64,000 nucleotides of DNA, from contig JAJFGZ010000040.1 of the NCBI GenBank assembly GCA_021775855.1, positions 62,001 to 126,000 on the forward strand, in the 5' to 3' direction. The position numbers were made by a program, and so were the translations under genes. Numbering within the stretch: the first letter of the stretch is position 1; every line of letters starts with the position of its first letter. A model generated the notes under the pieces. It was not told where the DNA came from, made no database searches, and saw only the letters and a program-made list of their open reading frames with translations. The stretch is from Hyphomicrobiales bacterium. GTDB lineage: Bacteria; Pseudomonadota; Alphaproteobacteria; Rhizobiales; NORP267. Positions 34,775 to 43,924 of the stretch are shown here, one piece after another.

Positions 34775-36331
34775 ATGATCGACGATAAAATTGCAGTAAC
34801 TGGCAGGCGTGGCAGGGGCGGCGGGCGGAAGGCCCGTCAGGAGCAAAGACAACCCGAGGCGACGCAAGTCATTGCGGGTCTTGTACGAAATATTCCGACT
34901 TACGAATTGCTCAGTGAAGAAGGCCTCGCGACGGTTGAGGCTGCTGCCGATACGATCCTCAAGGATGTGGGCATCGAGTTCCGCGACGACCCGGAGGTGA
35001 TCGAAATCTGGCAACAGGCCGGCGCCGATATCGACGGCGAACGGGTGCGATTTGAACCCGGTATGCTGCGTACCATCATCCAGAAAAGTGCACCTAAACA
35101 ATTTACTCAGCACGCGCGAAATCCGGCACGGAATGTGGAGATCGGTGGCAACAACATTGTTTTCGCTCCCGCCTATGGACCTCCATTCGTCCGCGACATC
35201 GAAGGCGGGCGGCGCTACGCCAGTATCGAGGATTTCCAGAATTTCGTGAAGCTCGCCTATCAGATCCCCTGGTTCCACCATTCGGGCGGCACGGTCTGTG
35301 AACCAGTGGATATTCCGGTCAACAAACGCCATCTGGACATGGTCTATGCGCATCTGCGCTATTCCGACAAACCGTTTATGGGTTCGGTGACAGCGGCGGA
35401 ACGGGCGGCGGATTCTGTTGAATTGGCCAAAATCGCGTTCGGTGCAGATTTTGTTGACCAGAATTGCTGCATGATCAGCCTGATCAATGTGAATTCACCG
35501 CTGGTTTACGACGCCACCATGCTGGGGGCGCTCAAGGTCTATGCGAGGGCTAACCAGGGCGTCATCGCCACGCCGTTCATCCTTGGTGGTGCGATGGGCC
35601 CGGTCACGATAGGGGCCAGCGTGGCGCAGGTTCTGGCCGAAGCCATGGCCGGGCTGGCGCTGACCCAGCTGATCCGGCCGGGATCACCGTGCATCATGGG
35701 GGCGTTTGTCAGTTCCATGTCGCTGCGCTCAGGCGCACCCACATTCGGCATGCCGGAACCGGCCCTCGCCTATCTGGCGATCGGGCAACTGGCGCGCCGC
35801 CTGGGCGTCCCGCTCCGGCTCGGCGGGTGCCTCACGTCTTCCAAGATTTCCGACGCCCAGGCAGCCCAGGAAAGCGCCCACACGATCATGCCGACCGTTC
35901 TTGCCGGCGCCAACTTCGTACTTCATGGCGCCGGATGGCTCGAAGGCGGGCTGGTCATGGGTTACGAAAAGCTGATTCTCGACGCCGACCAGCTTGGCAT
36001 GATGCATGTCATGGCCAGCGGGATCGCGCTCGACGATAACGGCCTGGCGCTGGACGCCTTTCGCGAAGTTGGCCCGGGCAGCCATTTCCTCGGTTGCGCC
36101 CATACCATGGCAAATTACGAGACGGCCTATTTTGATCCCGCCGTCACCGACAGCAATTCGTTCGAGCAATGGGAAGAGGAAGGTGAAAAAGATGCCCGCG
36201 TCCGCGCCAACGCCAGGTTACGGGAGTTGCAGGGAAGCTACGAGCCGCCCGACATAGATCCCGGCATCGACGAGGCGTTGAAGGACTTCATCGCCAGGCG
36301 GAAAGACTCGATGCCAGACGCCTGGTATTGA
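34775..36331 (+). CDS. MttB-family methyltransferase, non-pyrrolysine type
   Basis: 518 residues, trimethylamine methyltransferase (MttB, COG5598) fold. The frame has no internal amber codon, so it belongs to the non-pyrrolysine group, whose studied members demethylate glycine betaine, proline betaine or carnitine onto a corrinoid protein. Family segments: NIPTYELLSEEGLATVEAAADTI, VFAPAYGPPFV, FILGGAMGPVTIGAS, MSLRSGAPTFGMPE and GLVMGYEKLILDADQ. Residues 11-25 contain seven Arg/Lys with Gly. ATG 34775 follows TGGAG; the open frame upstream crosses the inverted repeat. Substrate unknown. Confidence 0.9.
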   Translation: MIDDKIAVTGRRGRGGGRKARQEQRQPEATQVIAGLVRNIPTYELLSEEGLATVEAAADTILKDVGIEFRDDPEVIEIWQQAGADIDGERVRFEPGMLRTIIQKSAPKQFTQHARNPARNVEIGGNNIVFAPAYGPPFVRDIEGGRRYASIEDFQNFVKLAYQIPWFHHSGGTVCEPVDIPVNKRHLDMVYAHLRYSDKPFMGSVTAAERAADSVELAKIAFGADFVDQNCCMISLINVNSPLVYDATMLGALKVYARANQGVIATPFILGGAMGPVTIGASVAQVLAEAMAGLALTQLIRPGSPCIMGAFVSSMSLRSGAPTFGMPEPALAYLAIGQLARRLGVPLRLGGCLTSSKISDAQAAQESAHTIMPTVLAGANFVLHGAGWLEGGLVMGYEKLILDADQLGMMHVMASGIALDDNGLALDAFREVGPGSHFLGCAHTMANYETAYFDPAVTDSNSFEQWEEEGEKDARVRANARLRELQGSYEPPDIDPGIDEALKDFIARRKDSMPDAWY

Positions 36332-36417
36332 TCTTCGACGCAGAATTCAGGATTTGCAGAACGGAACCGGCTTGCGGCAACCCAACGGGACTAGTATAAC
36401 CGCGCTCGAAATTAAGT

Positions 36418-36494
36418 CGGAGTGTGGCGCAGCCTGGTAGCGCACCTCGTTCGGGACGAGGGGGTCAGAGGTTCGAATCCTCTCACTCCGACCA
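36418..36494 (+). tRNA. tRNA-Pro (CGG anticodon)
   Basis: CGGAGTG at the 5' end pairs with CACTCCG, followed by encoded ACCA. The anticodon stem-loop is CCTCG-TTCGGGA-CGAGG with anticodon CGG; the T arm contains GGTTCGAATCC. 77 bases including CCA. It sits between the MttB-family gene and the ectC-like gene. Confidence 0.96.
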
Positions 36495-36540
36495 ATCATT
36501 TCTTTCTTCCTGTCATTCGAAATTTGAACTGATCGCGAGA

Positions 36541-36927
36541 TCAATCCTCCGGCAACGCGTAGGCCCCGTCTTCGTCATGGATTTCGCGGCCCGTCAAGGC
36601 GGGGGTGAAAACGCAGACCAGGCGCATGGCGGTGAAGGATTTCAGCCGGTGCCGATCGTGTTTGTCGAGGGTGTACATCGTGCCGGGTTTGAGCGGGAAT
36701 ACCTCGCCGGTAGCGAGGTTTTCAACTTCACCTTCTCCTTCAATGACGTAATTCGCTTCGATATGGTGTTTGTACCAGAGGACCTGTTCGGCGCCCGCTT
36801 CGGTGATTGTCTCGTGCAAGGAAAATCCAACGCCATCATCGGCCACCAGAAACCGGCGGCTGGCCCAGACGTCGCCGCGCACATCGCGCTCGGTTCCGAT
36901 CAGGTCATCCAGGCTTTTTACAATCAT
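36541..36927 (-). CDS. Ectoine synthase homologue (EctC-like cupin), without ectA/ectB
   Basis: 128 residues, the normal EctC size. Cupin protein starting MIVKSLDDLIGTERDV, with WYKHHIEANYVIEGEGE, LKPGTMYTLDKHDRHRL and FTPALTGREIHDEDG. The iron ligands known from EctC structures fall at identical positions: Glu57, Tyr85 and His93. EctC closes N-gamma-acetyl-diaminobutyrate to ectoine. No ectA, ectB or ectD lies in the window, so this is an orphan copy. It may use imported precursor, act on a related compound, or make ectoine with genes elsewhere. Divergent from an MBL-fold gene. Confidence 0.9.
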   Translation of the reverse strand: MIVKSLDDLIGTERDVRGDVWASRRFLVADDGVGFSLHETITEAGAEQVLWYKHHIEANYVIEGEGEVENLATGEVFPLKPGTMYTLDKHDRHRLKSFTAMRLVCVFTPALTGREIHDEDGAYALPED

Positions 36928-37027
36928 GATAGAAGCATCTCCCCGCAGGATTTGTTGCCGCGCTGGTTGATTTCTTGTTCCGACTGCGCGACGGTCGCGG
37001 CATCCAGAACCACGCAATGGACCCAGT

Positions 37028-37933
37028 ATGGCCGACGATATTCCGTTTAACAATTCATTCGATATTACCCATGGGGTGGCGGACCAAATCAGCCCGCTGG
37101 TGCGGCGCATCGTTGCGCCGAATGCCAGCCCGTTCACGTTCAAAGGCACCTGCACCTATATCGTCGGCAGGGGTGAGGTCGCGGTAATCGATCCGGGGCC
37201 CATGAACGACGACCATCTGGACGCGATCCGCTATGAATTGCGGGACGAAAAAATCACCCATATTCTGGTCACCCATACACACAACGACCATTCCCCCGGC
37301 GCACGCGTATTGGCCGCTGAAACCGGTGCACCGACTTACGCCTATGGCCCACACGTAACGCCGCCTGCGGAAAGCGACCAGCCAAACCTTGATGCTGCTA
37401 ACGACCGGGAGTTTGATCCCGCCCACCATATGGAACATGGCGATATAATCGAGACAGGGGACTGGTCGTTCGAATGCGTCCATACGCCGGGCCACACCGC
37501 CAACCATATGGCGTTTTCGTTCCGCGAGGAAAATGCGCTGTTTTCCGGCGATCATGTCATGGCCTGGGCGACCAGCGTGATCGCGCCGCCGGACGGCAAC
37601 ATGACTGCATACATGGCGTCGCTCAGCCTGTTAACGGAACGCAAAGACCGCCTTTACTGGCCGGGACACGGCGGACCGGTCAGCAACCCCAACCCGTTCG
37701 TACGCGCCTTCATCACGCACCGCAAAATGCGCGAGCGGGCGATCTTCGAGCGGATCGAAAAGGGCGACCGGACGGTTGAAGCGATTGTGGACAAAGTCTA
37801 TCGCGGGCTGTCAGAGCGGCTTGTCTTCGCCGCCCGGCTATCAGCGCTCGCGCATATCCAGGACCTCGCGGAGCGTGGTCGGATCATCGCCGAACAGGCT
37901 GAAGACCAGACGATCTACCTGCCTATTCGCTAA
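37028..37933 (+). CDS. MBL-fold metallohydrolase (LACTB2/glyoxalase II-like)
   Basis: 301 residues. Zinc-binding motif THTHNDHS near residue 83, HTPGHTANHMAF, FSGDHVMAW and GHGGP supply the usual ligands; a C-terminal winged-helix-like segment follows, as in LACTB2-type proteins. Members hydrolyse thioesters, RNA or other esters; the substrate is not readable. Its start lies 100 bases from the divergent ectC-like gene, and shared regulation is possible. Confidence 0.87.
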   Translation: MADDIPFNNSFDITHGVADQISPLVRRIVAPNASPFTFKGTCTYIVGRGEVAVIDPGPMNDDHLDAIRYELRDEKITHILVTHTHNDHSPGARVLAAETGAPTYAYGPHVTPPAESDQPNLDAANDREFDPAHHMEHGDIIETGDWSFECVHTPGHTANHMAFSFREENALFSGDHVMAWATSVIAPPDGNMTAYMASLSLLTERKDRLYWPGHGGPVSNPNPFVRAFITHRKMRERAIFERIEKGDRTVEAIVDKVYRGLSERLVFAARLSALAHIQDLAERGRIIAEQAEDQTIYLPIR

Positions 37934-37963
37934 AACCGTTCCACATCGTAGCGTGAATACGTT

Positions 37964-38749
37964 CTAGGATTCGCCCAGGCTCGGCGCGACCTGTTCCTGC
38001 AGCGCGATCAGGAAACCCTTGATCCGCGCAGCATTGGCGCCGAAATCGTGGCGACCGTAGCGCGAAACCGAACGCACATCGATCCGGGTATCGCCCTGAT
38101 CCGGACTAATCGAAATGATCACATCGTCTTCAAATCCCGCCAACAGGGTTTTTGCCACGGCCTGGATCCCGGCCGGGCTGTCGCTGTCGATCGCGGGCTC
38201 TTCGATGACAATCCGCCAGCCCATATCCCGAACCACTAGGATAACCGCCGCGTAGGTATCCTCAACACTGGAGCCGAGATAAAGCGGTCGGATGTCGGGA
38301 TAAGCATCTCCCTGGATACGCGCGTTTTCCAATGTATAGCCGGAAACAATCTGGTTCGCGTCGGACGGGCGGATTCCGCTGAGCTGGATGAAGGCCGGTG
38401 GCGCGGTCAGGTTCGTCGAGATGTCGTTCATTTGCGGATAGAGCAAAGTCAGCCCGGCAAAATAGAGCGGGACTGCGATCAGTGGTAGCGACAGCGCGAT
38501 CCCGAGAAGAGCCCGCCCGGCGCCATCCAGGCCGTAACTCCATATGGTCAGCAAACCCACCACGGCAAGGATGATCGCAAAGGCTGCACCGATCCATATA
38601 ATCGCAAACAGGATCAACATGGTCTGGGCACCGATAATTCCGAATTGATGGAATACCGCCGTCAGGATGTATACCGGTATCGCGAAGCGCGACAGGCGCA
38701 GGCTCCACCGCGCGCTACGCGATGTTCGTCGCCTCAATCGGGTCACCAT
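37964..38749 (-). CDS. DUF1499 membrane protein
   Basis: 261 residues. Three hydrophobic helices in the first 105 residues (FAIPVYILTAVFHQFGIIGA, MLILFAIIWIGAAFAIILAV, ALLGIALSLPLIAVPLYFAG), then a soluble DUF1499 domain with YPDIRPLYLGSSVEDTYAA, MGWRIVIEEP and the ending DVRSVSRYGRHDFGANAARI. Function unknown; the soluble part probably faces the periplasm. GGAG precedes the ATG. A good family match although no role can be given. Confidence 0.88.
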   Translation of the reverse strand: MVTRLRRRTSRSARWSLRLSRFAIPVYILTAVFHQFGIIGAQTMLILFAIIWIGAAFAIILAVVGLLTIWSYGLDGAGRALLGIALSLPLIAVPLYFAGLTLLYPQMNDISTNLTAPPAFIQLSGIRPSDANQIVSGYTLENARIQGDAYPDIRPLYLGSSVEDTYAAVILVVRDMGWRIVIEEPAIDSDSPAGIQAVAKTLLAGFEDDVIISISPDQGDTRIDVRSVSRYGRHDFGANAARIKGFLIALQEQVAPSLGES

Positions 38750-38791
38750 GAACCGGGTTCTCCTGTCAGCCCCAACCAGGCATATGATGGA

Positions 38792-40429
38792 TCAGGCTGC
38801 GTCCGCGGTCGGCAACACATGATCCTTGAACATTTCCCGCAATTCCATTTTCTGGATTTTGCCAGTCGCGGTATGGGGGATTTCCTTGATGATGACCATA
38901 TCATCCGGCATCCACCAGGACGCGATCTTGTCGGATAGATAATCCTTCATGTCATCGAAGGACGGTGTCTTGCCCTCCATCGGCACCACGATCAGCAGCG
39001 GGCGTTCGTCCCATTTTGGATGAGCGACGCCGATAACCGCAGCTTCGGCGACATCGGGGTGGCCGACCGCCATGTTCTCGACGTCGATCGAAGATATCCA
39101 CTCACCTCCCGACTTGATGACGTCCTTCGACCGGTCGGTGATTTGCATATAGCCATGGGCATCAATATGGGCAACGTCACCAGTATCGAAAAACCCATTC
39201 GCGTCCAGGATTTCACCACCCTCGTTTTTGAAATATGCGCTGGAAACCGCAGGTCCCCGCACTTTCAGGCGTCCGAAGGTTTTTCCGTCCCAGGGCAACT
39301 CATTGTCTTCGTCGTCAAAAATTTTCATCTCGACGGAAAACGGAGCGTGGCCCTGTTTTTCCTGGATATCGAGCAAAGCCTCGCCTTCAAGGCCCGCATA
39401 TTCCGGCTTGAGTGAACAGAACGAGCCAAGCGGGCTCATTTCGGTCATACCCCAGGCGTGGTCGACATGGGCACCATATTTGTTCTGGAAGGCTTCGGTC
39501 ATGGCGCGCGGGCATGCTGCCCCGCCAATCACAACGCGCTGCAGGTCTGGCAATTTTCCGTTCTCCGCCTCAAGATATTGCAGCAACATCATCCAGATTG
39601 TCGGCACGGCTGCGGTAACCGTGACTTTCTCCGTGGTCAGCAATTCATAGATGCTGGCGCCATCCATGCCCGCGCCGGGAAGAACGAGACCAGCCCCGCT
39701 CATTGGAGCCGAAAATGCCAGCGACCAGCCATTGGCATGGAACAGGGGCACCACGGGCAGGGCTATATCGTTGCTTGAAAGCCCGAGCATGTCGGGCACG
39801 CTACAGGCCATCGAATGCAGCACGTTGGAGCGGTGAGAATAGACGACGCCTTTCGGGTTCCCCGTTGTTCCCGATGTGTAGCACATGCCCGCGGCGGCGT
39901 TTTCGTCAAGCTCCTTCCAGACAAAATCACCATCGACATCGTTGAGCCAATCCTCGTAACAGATCGCATTCTTCAGCGAAGTGTCCGGCATATGGTCGCG
40001 ATCCGTCATGACGATATAGGTTTCGACCATGGGGAGATGTTCCTGAATTTTCTCAAATAACGGAACGAAAGTCAGATCAGTCATCATCACCCGGTCTTCG
40101 CCGTGATTGATGATGTAGATAAGCTGCTCGGGAAACAGGCGAGGATTTACAGTGTGGTAGACCGCGCCAACACCGAGAATCCCATACCACGCTTCAAAAT
40201 GCCTCCAGGTATTCCAGGCCATGGTCCCGATCCGGTCACCTTCTTGGATGCCCATCTTATCGAGCGCCTGAGCGACCTTCAGCGACCGGGCGTGGATTTT
40301 GCTGTAATTGGTCCGATGGATAGGTCCTTCGACAGACCGCGAAATAATTTCCCGGTTTGGGTGTTGCGTTTTGGCGTGATCGATCACGCGATGGCATAGC
40401 AGCGGCCAGTCCTGCATCAGTCCTTGCAT
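38792..40429 (-). CDS. AMP-forming acyl-CoA ligase (medium/long chain, DmdB-like)
   Basis: 545 residues, ANL superfamily. AMP-binding P-loop [14 protein letters not shown] near residue 180, [11 protein letters not shown], the hinge region [19 protein letters not shown] and C-terminal lysine in [14 protein letters not shown]. The start [14 protein letters not shown] resembles ligases for fatty acids and 3-methylmercaptopropionate (DmdB group); which acid is used cannot be decided. ATG 40429 follows AGGGGA; 13 further in-frame residues upstream look spurious. No beta-oxidation partner is adjacent. Confidence 0.88.
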   Translation of the reverse strand: MQGLMQDWPLLCHRVIDHAKTQHPNREIISRSVEGPIHRTNYSKIHARSLKVAQALDKMGIQEGDRIGTMAWNTWRHFEAWYGILGVGAVYHTVNPRLFPEQLIYIINHGEDRVMMTDLTFVPLFEKIQEHLPMVETYIVMTDRDHMPDTSLKNAICYEDWLNDVDGDFVWKELDENAAAGMCYTSGTTGNPKGVVYSHRSNVLHSMACSVPDMLGLSSNDIALPVVPLFHANGWSLAFSAPMSGAGLVLPGAGMDGASIYELLTTEKVTVTAAVPTIWMMLLQYLEAENGKLPDLQRVVIGGAACPRAMTEAFQNKYGAHVDHAWGMTEMSPLGSFCSLKPEYAGLEGEALLDIQEKQGHAPFSVEMKIFDDEDNELPWDGKTFGRLKVRGPAVSSAYFKNEGGEILDANGFFDTGDVAHIDAHGYMQITDRSKDVIKSGGEWISSIDVENMAVGHPDVAEAAVIGVAHPKWDERPLLIVVPMEGKTPSFDDMKDYLSDKIASWWMPDDMVIIKEIPHTATGKIQKMELREMFKDHVLPTADAA

Positions 40430-40508
40430 TGAATATCCCCTCTTTCTGTGCGCATTGAATTTACGCATTTTGTATGTTCAGTCTAGTGGTAGTATCGAGG
40501 AGTGACAA

Positions 40509-41963
40509 ATGCCCGACACTTGCCTGTTATCCGCCGTCGAACTTTCGGAAATGATCGGCCAGAGAAAAATTTCACCGAGCGAGCTTCTGGAGGCCTACGT
40601 CGCGCGCATCGAGATGTTCAATCCCCGTCTCAACGCCGTCGTTTATAAGGATTTCGAGCGCGCCCGGGGTGTGGCCAGAGCAGCCGACGATCTGGTCGCC
40701 AAGGGCGGAGAATTACCTCCGCTCTTCGGCCTGCCGTGTACCATCAAGGACGCGTTCGAAGTGGCGGGGATGAAATCCACGGGCGGCATCTTGGAGCTCA
40801 AGGATCATGTCCCGGATAGAGACGCGGATGCTGTTGCGCTGGCGCGCGGCGCCGGCGCCAATATCATCGGAAAATCCAACGTGCCCAGGGCCTCATGCGA
40901 CTTCCAGAGCTTCAACAAAATTTATGGCGTGACCAACAACCCCTACGATCTGGATCGAACCCCGGGAGGGTCATCCGGCGGACCGGCTACTGCCGTTGCG
41001 GCTGGAATGAGCGCATTCGAGATCGGCTCGGATATCGGCGGATCGATCCGTCTGCCGGCGCATTTCTGCGGGCTATTCGGTCTGAAAACCAGTTACGGAA
41101 TTGTACCTATGCGCGGACATATTCCACCCCTGCCAGGTTCTCTCGCGCCATCCGATTTATCAGTTGCCGGGCCGCTCACGCGATCAGCAATGGACTTGGC
41201 ACTGATCATTGATTCGATCACTGGACCCGCAGACAACAATCCGGCATGGCGGCCTGATATCCCGGCTGCGAGAAGGACTGATCCGGAAAATTTGCGTATC
41301 GCTGTCTGGCTGGAAGACGACTTCACCCATGTGGATAACGAGAGTGTTGCCCTGATCGAAGCGGCGGCGAATGCCCTGGGCAAGGCCGGGGCGAAAGTTG
41401 ATTTTAAAGGCCGCCCGGATTTCACTCTGCGCGAAGCATTCGTCAATTACGTACTGATCATGTACGCGATTGTTGCAAGCGATCTTCCGGAACATATCCA
41501 GACCGATATGATCGAAGCTGCGAAGCATGTCGACCCTCAAGACACGAGCCATACGGCGCTGCAGGCACGGGCAAGCGCGCTCAATTATTCCCAATGGCTC
41601 ACGCTCAACCAGACTCGCGAAATCCACCGGGCCAAATGGGCGGATTTTTTCAAATCCTACGATGCCCTCTTCTGCCCCGTGGCCCCCGTCCCGGCTTTTC
41701 GCCACGACCATCAAAGACTTACCAAACGGCGGCTCGACGTAAACGGTACCGAACAGCCCTATCTCGACGTGATCCATTGGGCTGGCCTTGCAACGGGCAG
41801 TTTTCTACCCGCAGCGGTCGCGCCGATCGGCCAAACGAAAACCGGACTTCCGATTGGCGTCCAGATTGTCGGCCCATGGCTTGAGGACCGAACCCCGATC
41901 GCTATCGCAGCAATTCTGGAGGATTTGATTGGCGGATTTGTTCCAGCAAGTGGATTTGCCTGA
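40509..41963 (+). CDS. Amidase (amidase-signature family)
   Basis: 484 residues. The Ser-cisSer-Lys triad is complete: Lys in PCTIKDAFEVAG near residue 78, cis-Ser in PGGSSGGPATA and the nucleophile Ser in SDIGGSIRLPAHFCG. The rest has the GatA/FAAH-like layout with VAPIGQTKTGLPIGVQ near the end. It hydrolyses amide bonds of an unknown substrate; it is not GatA, since no gatB or gatC accompanies it. GAGGAG precedes the ATG. Divergent from the acyl-CoA ligase gene, 79 bases apart. Confidence 0.9.
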   Translation: MPDTCLLSAVELSEMIGQRKISPSELLEAYVARIEMFNPRLNAVVYKDFERARGVARAADDLVAKGGELPPLFGLPCTIKDAFEVAGMKSTGGILELKDHVPDRDADAVALARGAGANIIGKSNVPRASCDFQSFNKIYGVTNNPYDLDRTPGGSSGGPATAVAAGMSAFEIGSDIGGSIRLPAHFCGLFGLKTSYGIVPMRGHIPPLPGSLAPSDLSVAGPLTRSAMDLALIIDSITGPADNNPAWRPDIPAARRTDPENLRIAVWLEDDFTHVDNESVALIEAAANALGKAGAKVDFKGRPDFTLREAFVNYVLIMYAIVASDLPEHIQTDMIEAAKHVDPQDTSHTALQARASALNYSQWLTLNQTREIHRAKWADFFKSYDALFCPVAPVPAFRHDHQRLTKRRLDVNGTEQPYLDVIHWAGLATGSFLPAAVAPIGQTKTGLPIGVQIVGPWLEDRTPIAIAAILEDLIGGFVPASGFA

Positions 41964-41998
41964 ACATAATCATTCGAGCGCCGCAAAGTTGCCTCCTT

Positions 41999-42012
41999 TA
42001 GACTTAAGTCTA
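41999..42012. promoter_or_regulatory. 14-base perfect palindrome upstream of a small unknown gene
   Basis: TAGACTTAAGTCTA is fully symmetric, A+T-rich and ends five bases before the ATG at 42017. Such a site could be an operator overlapping the ribosome-binding region. No regulator is adjacent. Confidence 0.4.
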
Positions 42013-42016
42013 CAGC

Positions 42017-42418
42017 ATGCTTTCTTCTATGTTTGACACCATCGATCTTCGTTTCGCGGCCGCGACCAGCAGATTATCCGATTGTCTTACCACGCTGCCG
42101 ATCGATGCGGATCCGGCAACAATCGTCCAGGTCATCCGCTCGGTTGCCAGCGAATTGGGCGGCCAGGTGGTTTTCGATTTCCGTACCGGGCTCGAATTTC
42201 CTGAACCCGTCCATTGGATTGCCACCCAATTCTGCCATGAAAATCAGGACCTTGTGGTCCATGTGCTGATTGGCGACGGGGACGAACCGTTCTGGATCGG
42301 GCTTGATGATGAATTGCCCGCGCAGTGCGCCCGTCTGGCCCGCGATCTTATGGGCTATGCGGTTTGCCCGCAAACAACGCTGCAGGATATCAGCGTCGTT
42401 TCCGGCTCGATCCACTGA
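42017..42418 (+). CDS. Small protein of unknown function
   Basis: 133 residues, not recognised. It looks like a compact alpha/beta protein: an amphipathic N-terminal helix, FDFRTGLEFPEPVHWIA, DLVVHVLIGDGDEPFWIGLDDE and a C-terminal helix containing ARLARDLMGYAVCP. It has two possible ATGs (42017 and 42029) and no strong ribosome site. An antisense open frame covers the same stretch but reads less like a protein. It lies between the amidase and a class III aminotransferase on the same strand. Confidence 0.5.
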   Translation: MLSSMFDTIDLRFAAATSRLSDCLTTLPIDADPATIVQVIRSVASELGGQVVFDFRTGLEFPEPVHWIATQFCHENQDLVVHVLIGDGDEPFWIGLDDELPAQCARLARDLMGYAVCPQTTLQDISVVSGSIH

Positions 42419-42538
42419 TCAATTAAACGTAATTCCCAGATCAAAAGATTCGGCTTGTATTCTTTTACCGGCGCGGGCTGTATGTGGCTTGTGCCGTAAC
42501 AGGCATTCCGTAACTTCGAAAATTTCGCCGAGGACAGC

Positions 42539-43921
42539 ATGCCACTCACCAACGCACAGGTTCGCGATGTCGAAACCCTGATCCATCCATACACCAATCT
42601 CGACGCTCACCGGGAAAACGGCCCGCTGGTCTTTGATCGTGGCGAGGGCATTTACCTTTATGATTCGAACGGTAATAAAATGATGGAAGGTCTGGCAGGC
42701 CTTTGGTGCACCTCGCTTGGATACGGCAACCGGGAGTTGATCGACGCGGCAACCCGGCAGATGGAAACCCTGACATACAGCCATATTTTTACTGGCAAGA
42801 GCCATGAACCGGCGATCGCGCTTGCGGAAAAACTGAAAGAGATTGCACCTGTCCCGATCTCGAAAATCTTTTTCACCTGTTCCGGTTCGGAAGCCAATGA
42901 TACCCAGGTCAAGCTGATCTGGTACATGAATAACGCGCTCGGGCGGCCCGAGAAGAAGAAAATCATCAGTCGTATCAAGGGCTATCACGGGGTAACCGTG
43001 GCGTCGGCGAGCCTAACCGGATTGCCGCCAAACCATATCGACTGGGACCTGCCGATCAAGAATATCCTGCACACGGATTGCCCACATCATTACCGATTTG
43101 CCGAACCCGGAGAAACCGAAGAAGAATTCGCGAGCCGTTTGGCCAACAATCTTGAAGAAATGATCATCCGCGAGGGGCCCGAAACGGTTGCGGCCTTTAT
43201 CGCGGAGCCGGTCATGGGTGCGGGAGGCGTGATCGTCCCGCCTGCCACGTATTTTGAGAAAATCCAGGCAGTCCTGCACAAATACGACGTCTACTTTATT
43301 TCGGACGAAGTGATTTGCGGGTTCGGCCGGACCGGCAACATGTTTGGGTGCCAGACCTACGGGTTCGAGCCCAATTCGATTTCGGTCGCCAAAGCATTGT
43401 CGTCCGCTTACATGCCGATCGGTGCCTGCATGATCGCCGAAGACATGTACCAGGCGATGCTGGACGAAAGCCGCAAGGTTGGCACGTTCGGGCACGGCTA
43501 CACCTATTCCGGGCACCCGGTCTCTTGCGCGGTTGCGCTCAAAACCCTCGAAATTTATGAGCGCGACAAGATGGTCCAGAGCGTTCGCGACAAGATGCCC
43601 CTGTTCCAGAAACGTCTCCACGCATTTGCCGACCACCCGTTGGTCGGGGAAGCGCGCGGTGTAGGCCTTGTCGGCGCCGTTGAGCTGGTTGCCAATAAAG
43701 CCACCAAACAGGCTTTCGATCCAAAAGCGGCGGTTGGTGCGAAACTGGTCGGGTTCCTCCAGGAGGAGGGTTTGATCCTGCGTGCCATGGGCGACAATAT
43801 CGGCATCTGCCCGCCACTGGTCATCACCGATGATGAGATCAACGCGTTGTTCGACATGCTCGGACGCGGTTTGGACAGGGTCCATCAATGGGCCCGACAG
43901 GAAGGCCTGACTGTATCCTGA
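42539..43921 (+). CDS. Class III (omega) aminotransferase
   Basis: 460 residues, fold type I PLP enzyme of the omega-amino-acid/polyamine:pyruvate group. Motifs: GLAGLWCTSLGYGN, FFTCSGSEANDTQVK, GYHGVTVASASLTG, FIAEPVMGAGGVIVPP, ISDEVICGFGRTGNMFG, the PLP lysine in SVAKALSSAYMPIGA and GYTYSGHPVSCAVAL. The Trp in GLWC and the length match (S)-selective omega-transaminases acting on beta-alanine, putrescine or similar amines. It is not an EctB by sequence. GAGGA precedes the ATG. Convergent with a LysE-type exporter. Confidence 0.9.
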   Translation: MPLTNAQVRDVETLIHPYTNLDAHRENGPLVFDRGEGIYLYDSNGNKMMEGLAGLWCTSLGYGNRELIDAATRQMETLTYSHIFTGKSHEPAIALAEKLKEIAPVPISKIFFTCSGSEANDTQVKLIWYMNNALGRPEKKKIISRIKGYHGVTVASASLTGLPPNHIDWDLPIKNILHTDCPHHYRFAEPGETEEEFASRLANNLEEMIIREGPETVAAFIAEPVMGAGGVIVPPATYFEKIQAVLHKYDVYFISDEVICGFGRTGNMFGCQTYGFEPNSISVAKALSSAYMPIGACMIAEDMYQAMLDESRKVGTFGHGYTYSGHPVSCAVALKTLEIYERDKMVQSVRDKMPLFQKRLHAFADHPLVGEARGVGLVGAVELVANKATKQAFDPKAAVGAKLVGFLQEEGLILRAMGDNIGICPPLVITDDEINALFDMLGRGLDRVHQWARQEGLTVS

Positions 43922-43924
43922 TCG

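Noticed and set aside
34775-36331. Pyrrolysine-type MttB
   Set aside because: No in-frame amber codon occurs in the gene and no pyl genes are in the window.
42074-42415. Antisense open frame over the small unknown gene
   Set aside because: It has no ribosome site and a less protein-like composition than the + strand frame, though neither is certain.
42539-43921. EctB for the orphan ectoine synthase
   Set aside because: EctB is a class III aminotransferase, but this protein has the longer omega-amino-acid:pyruvate transaminase pattern and lies 5.6 kb away on the other strand.
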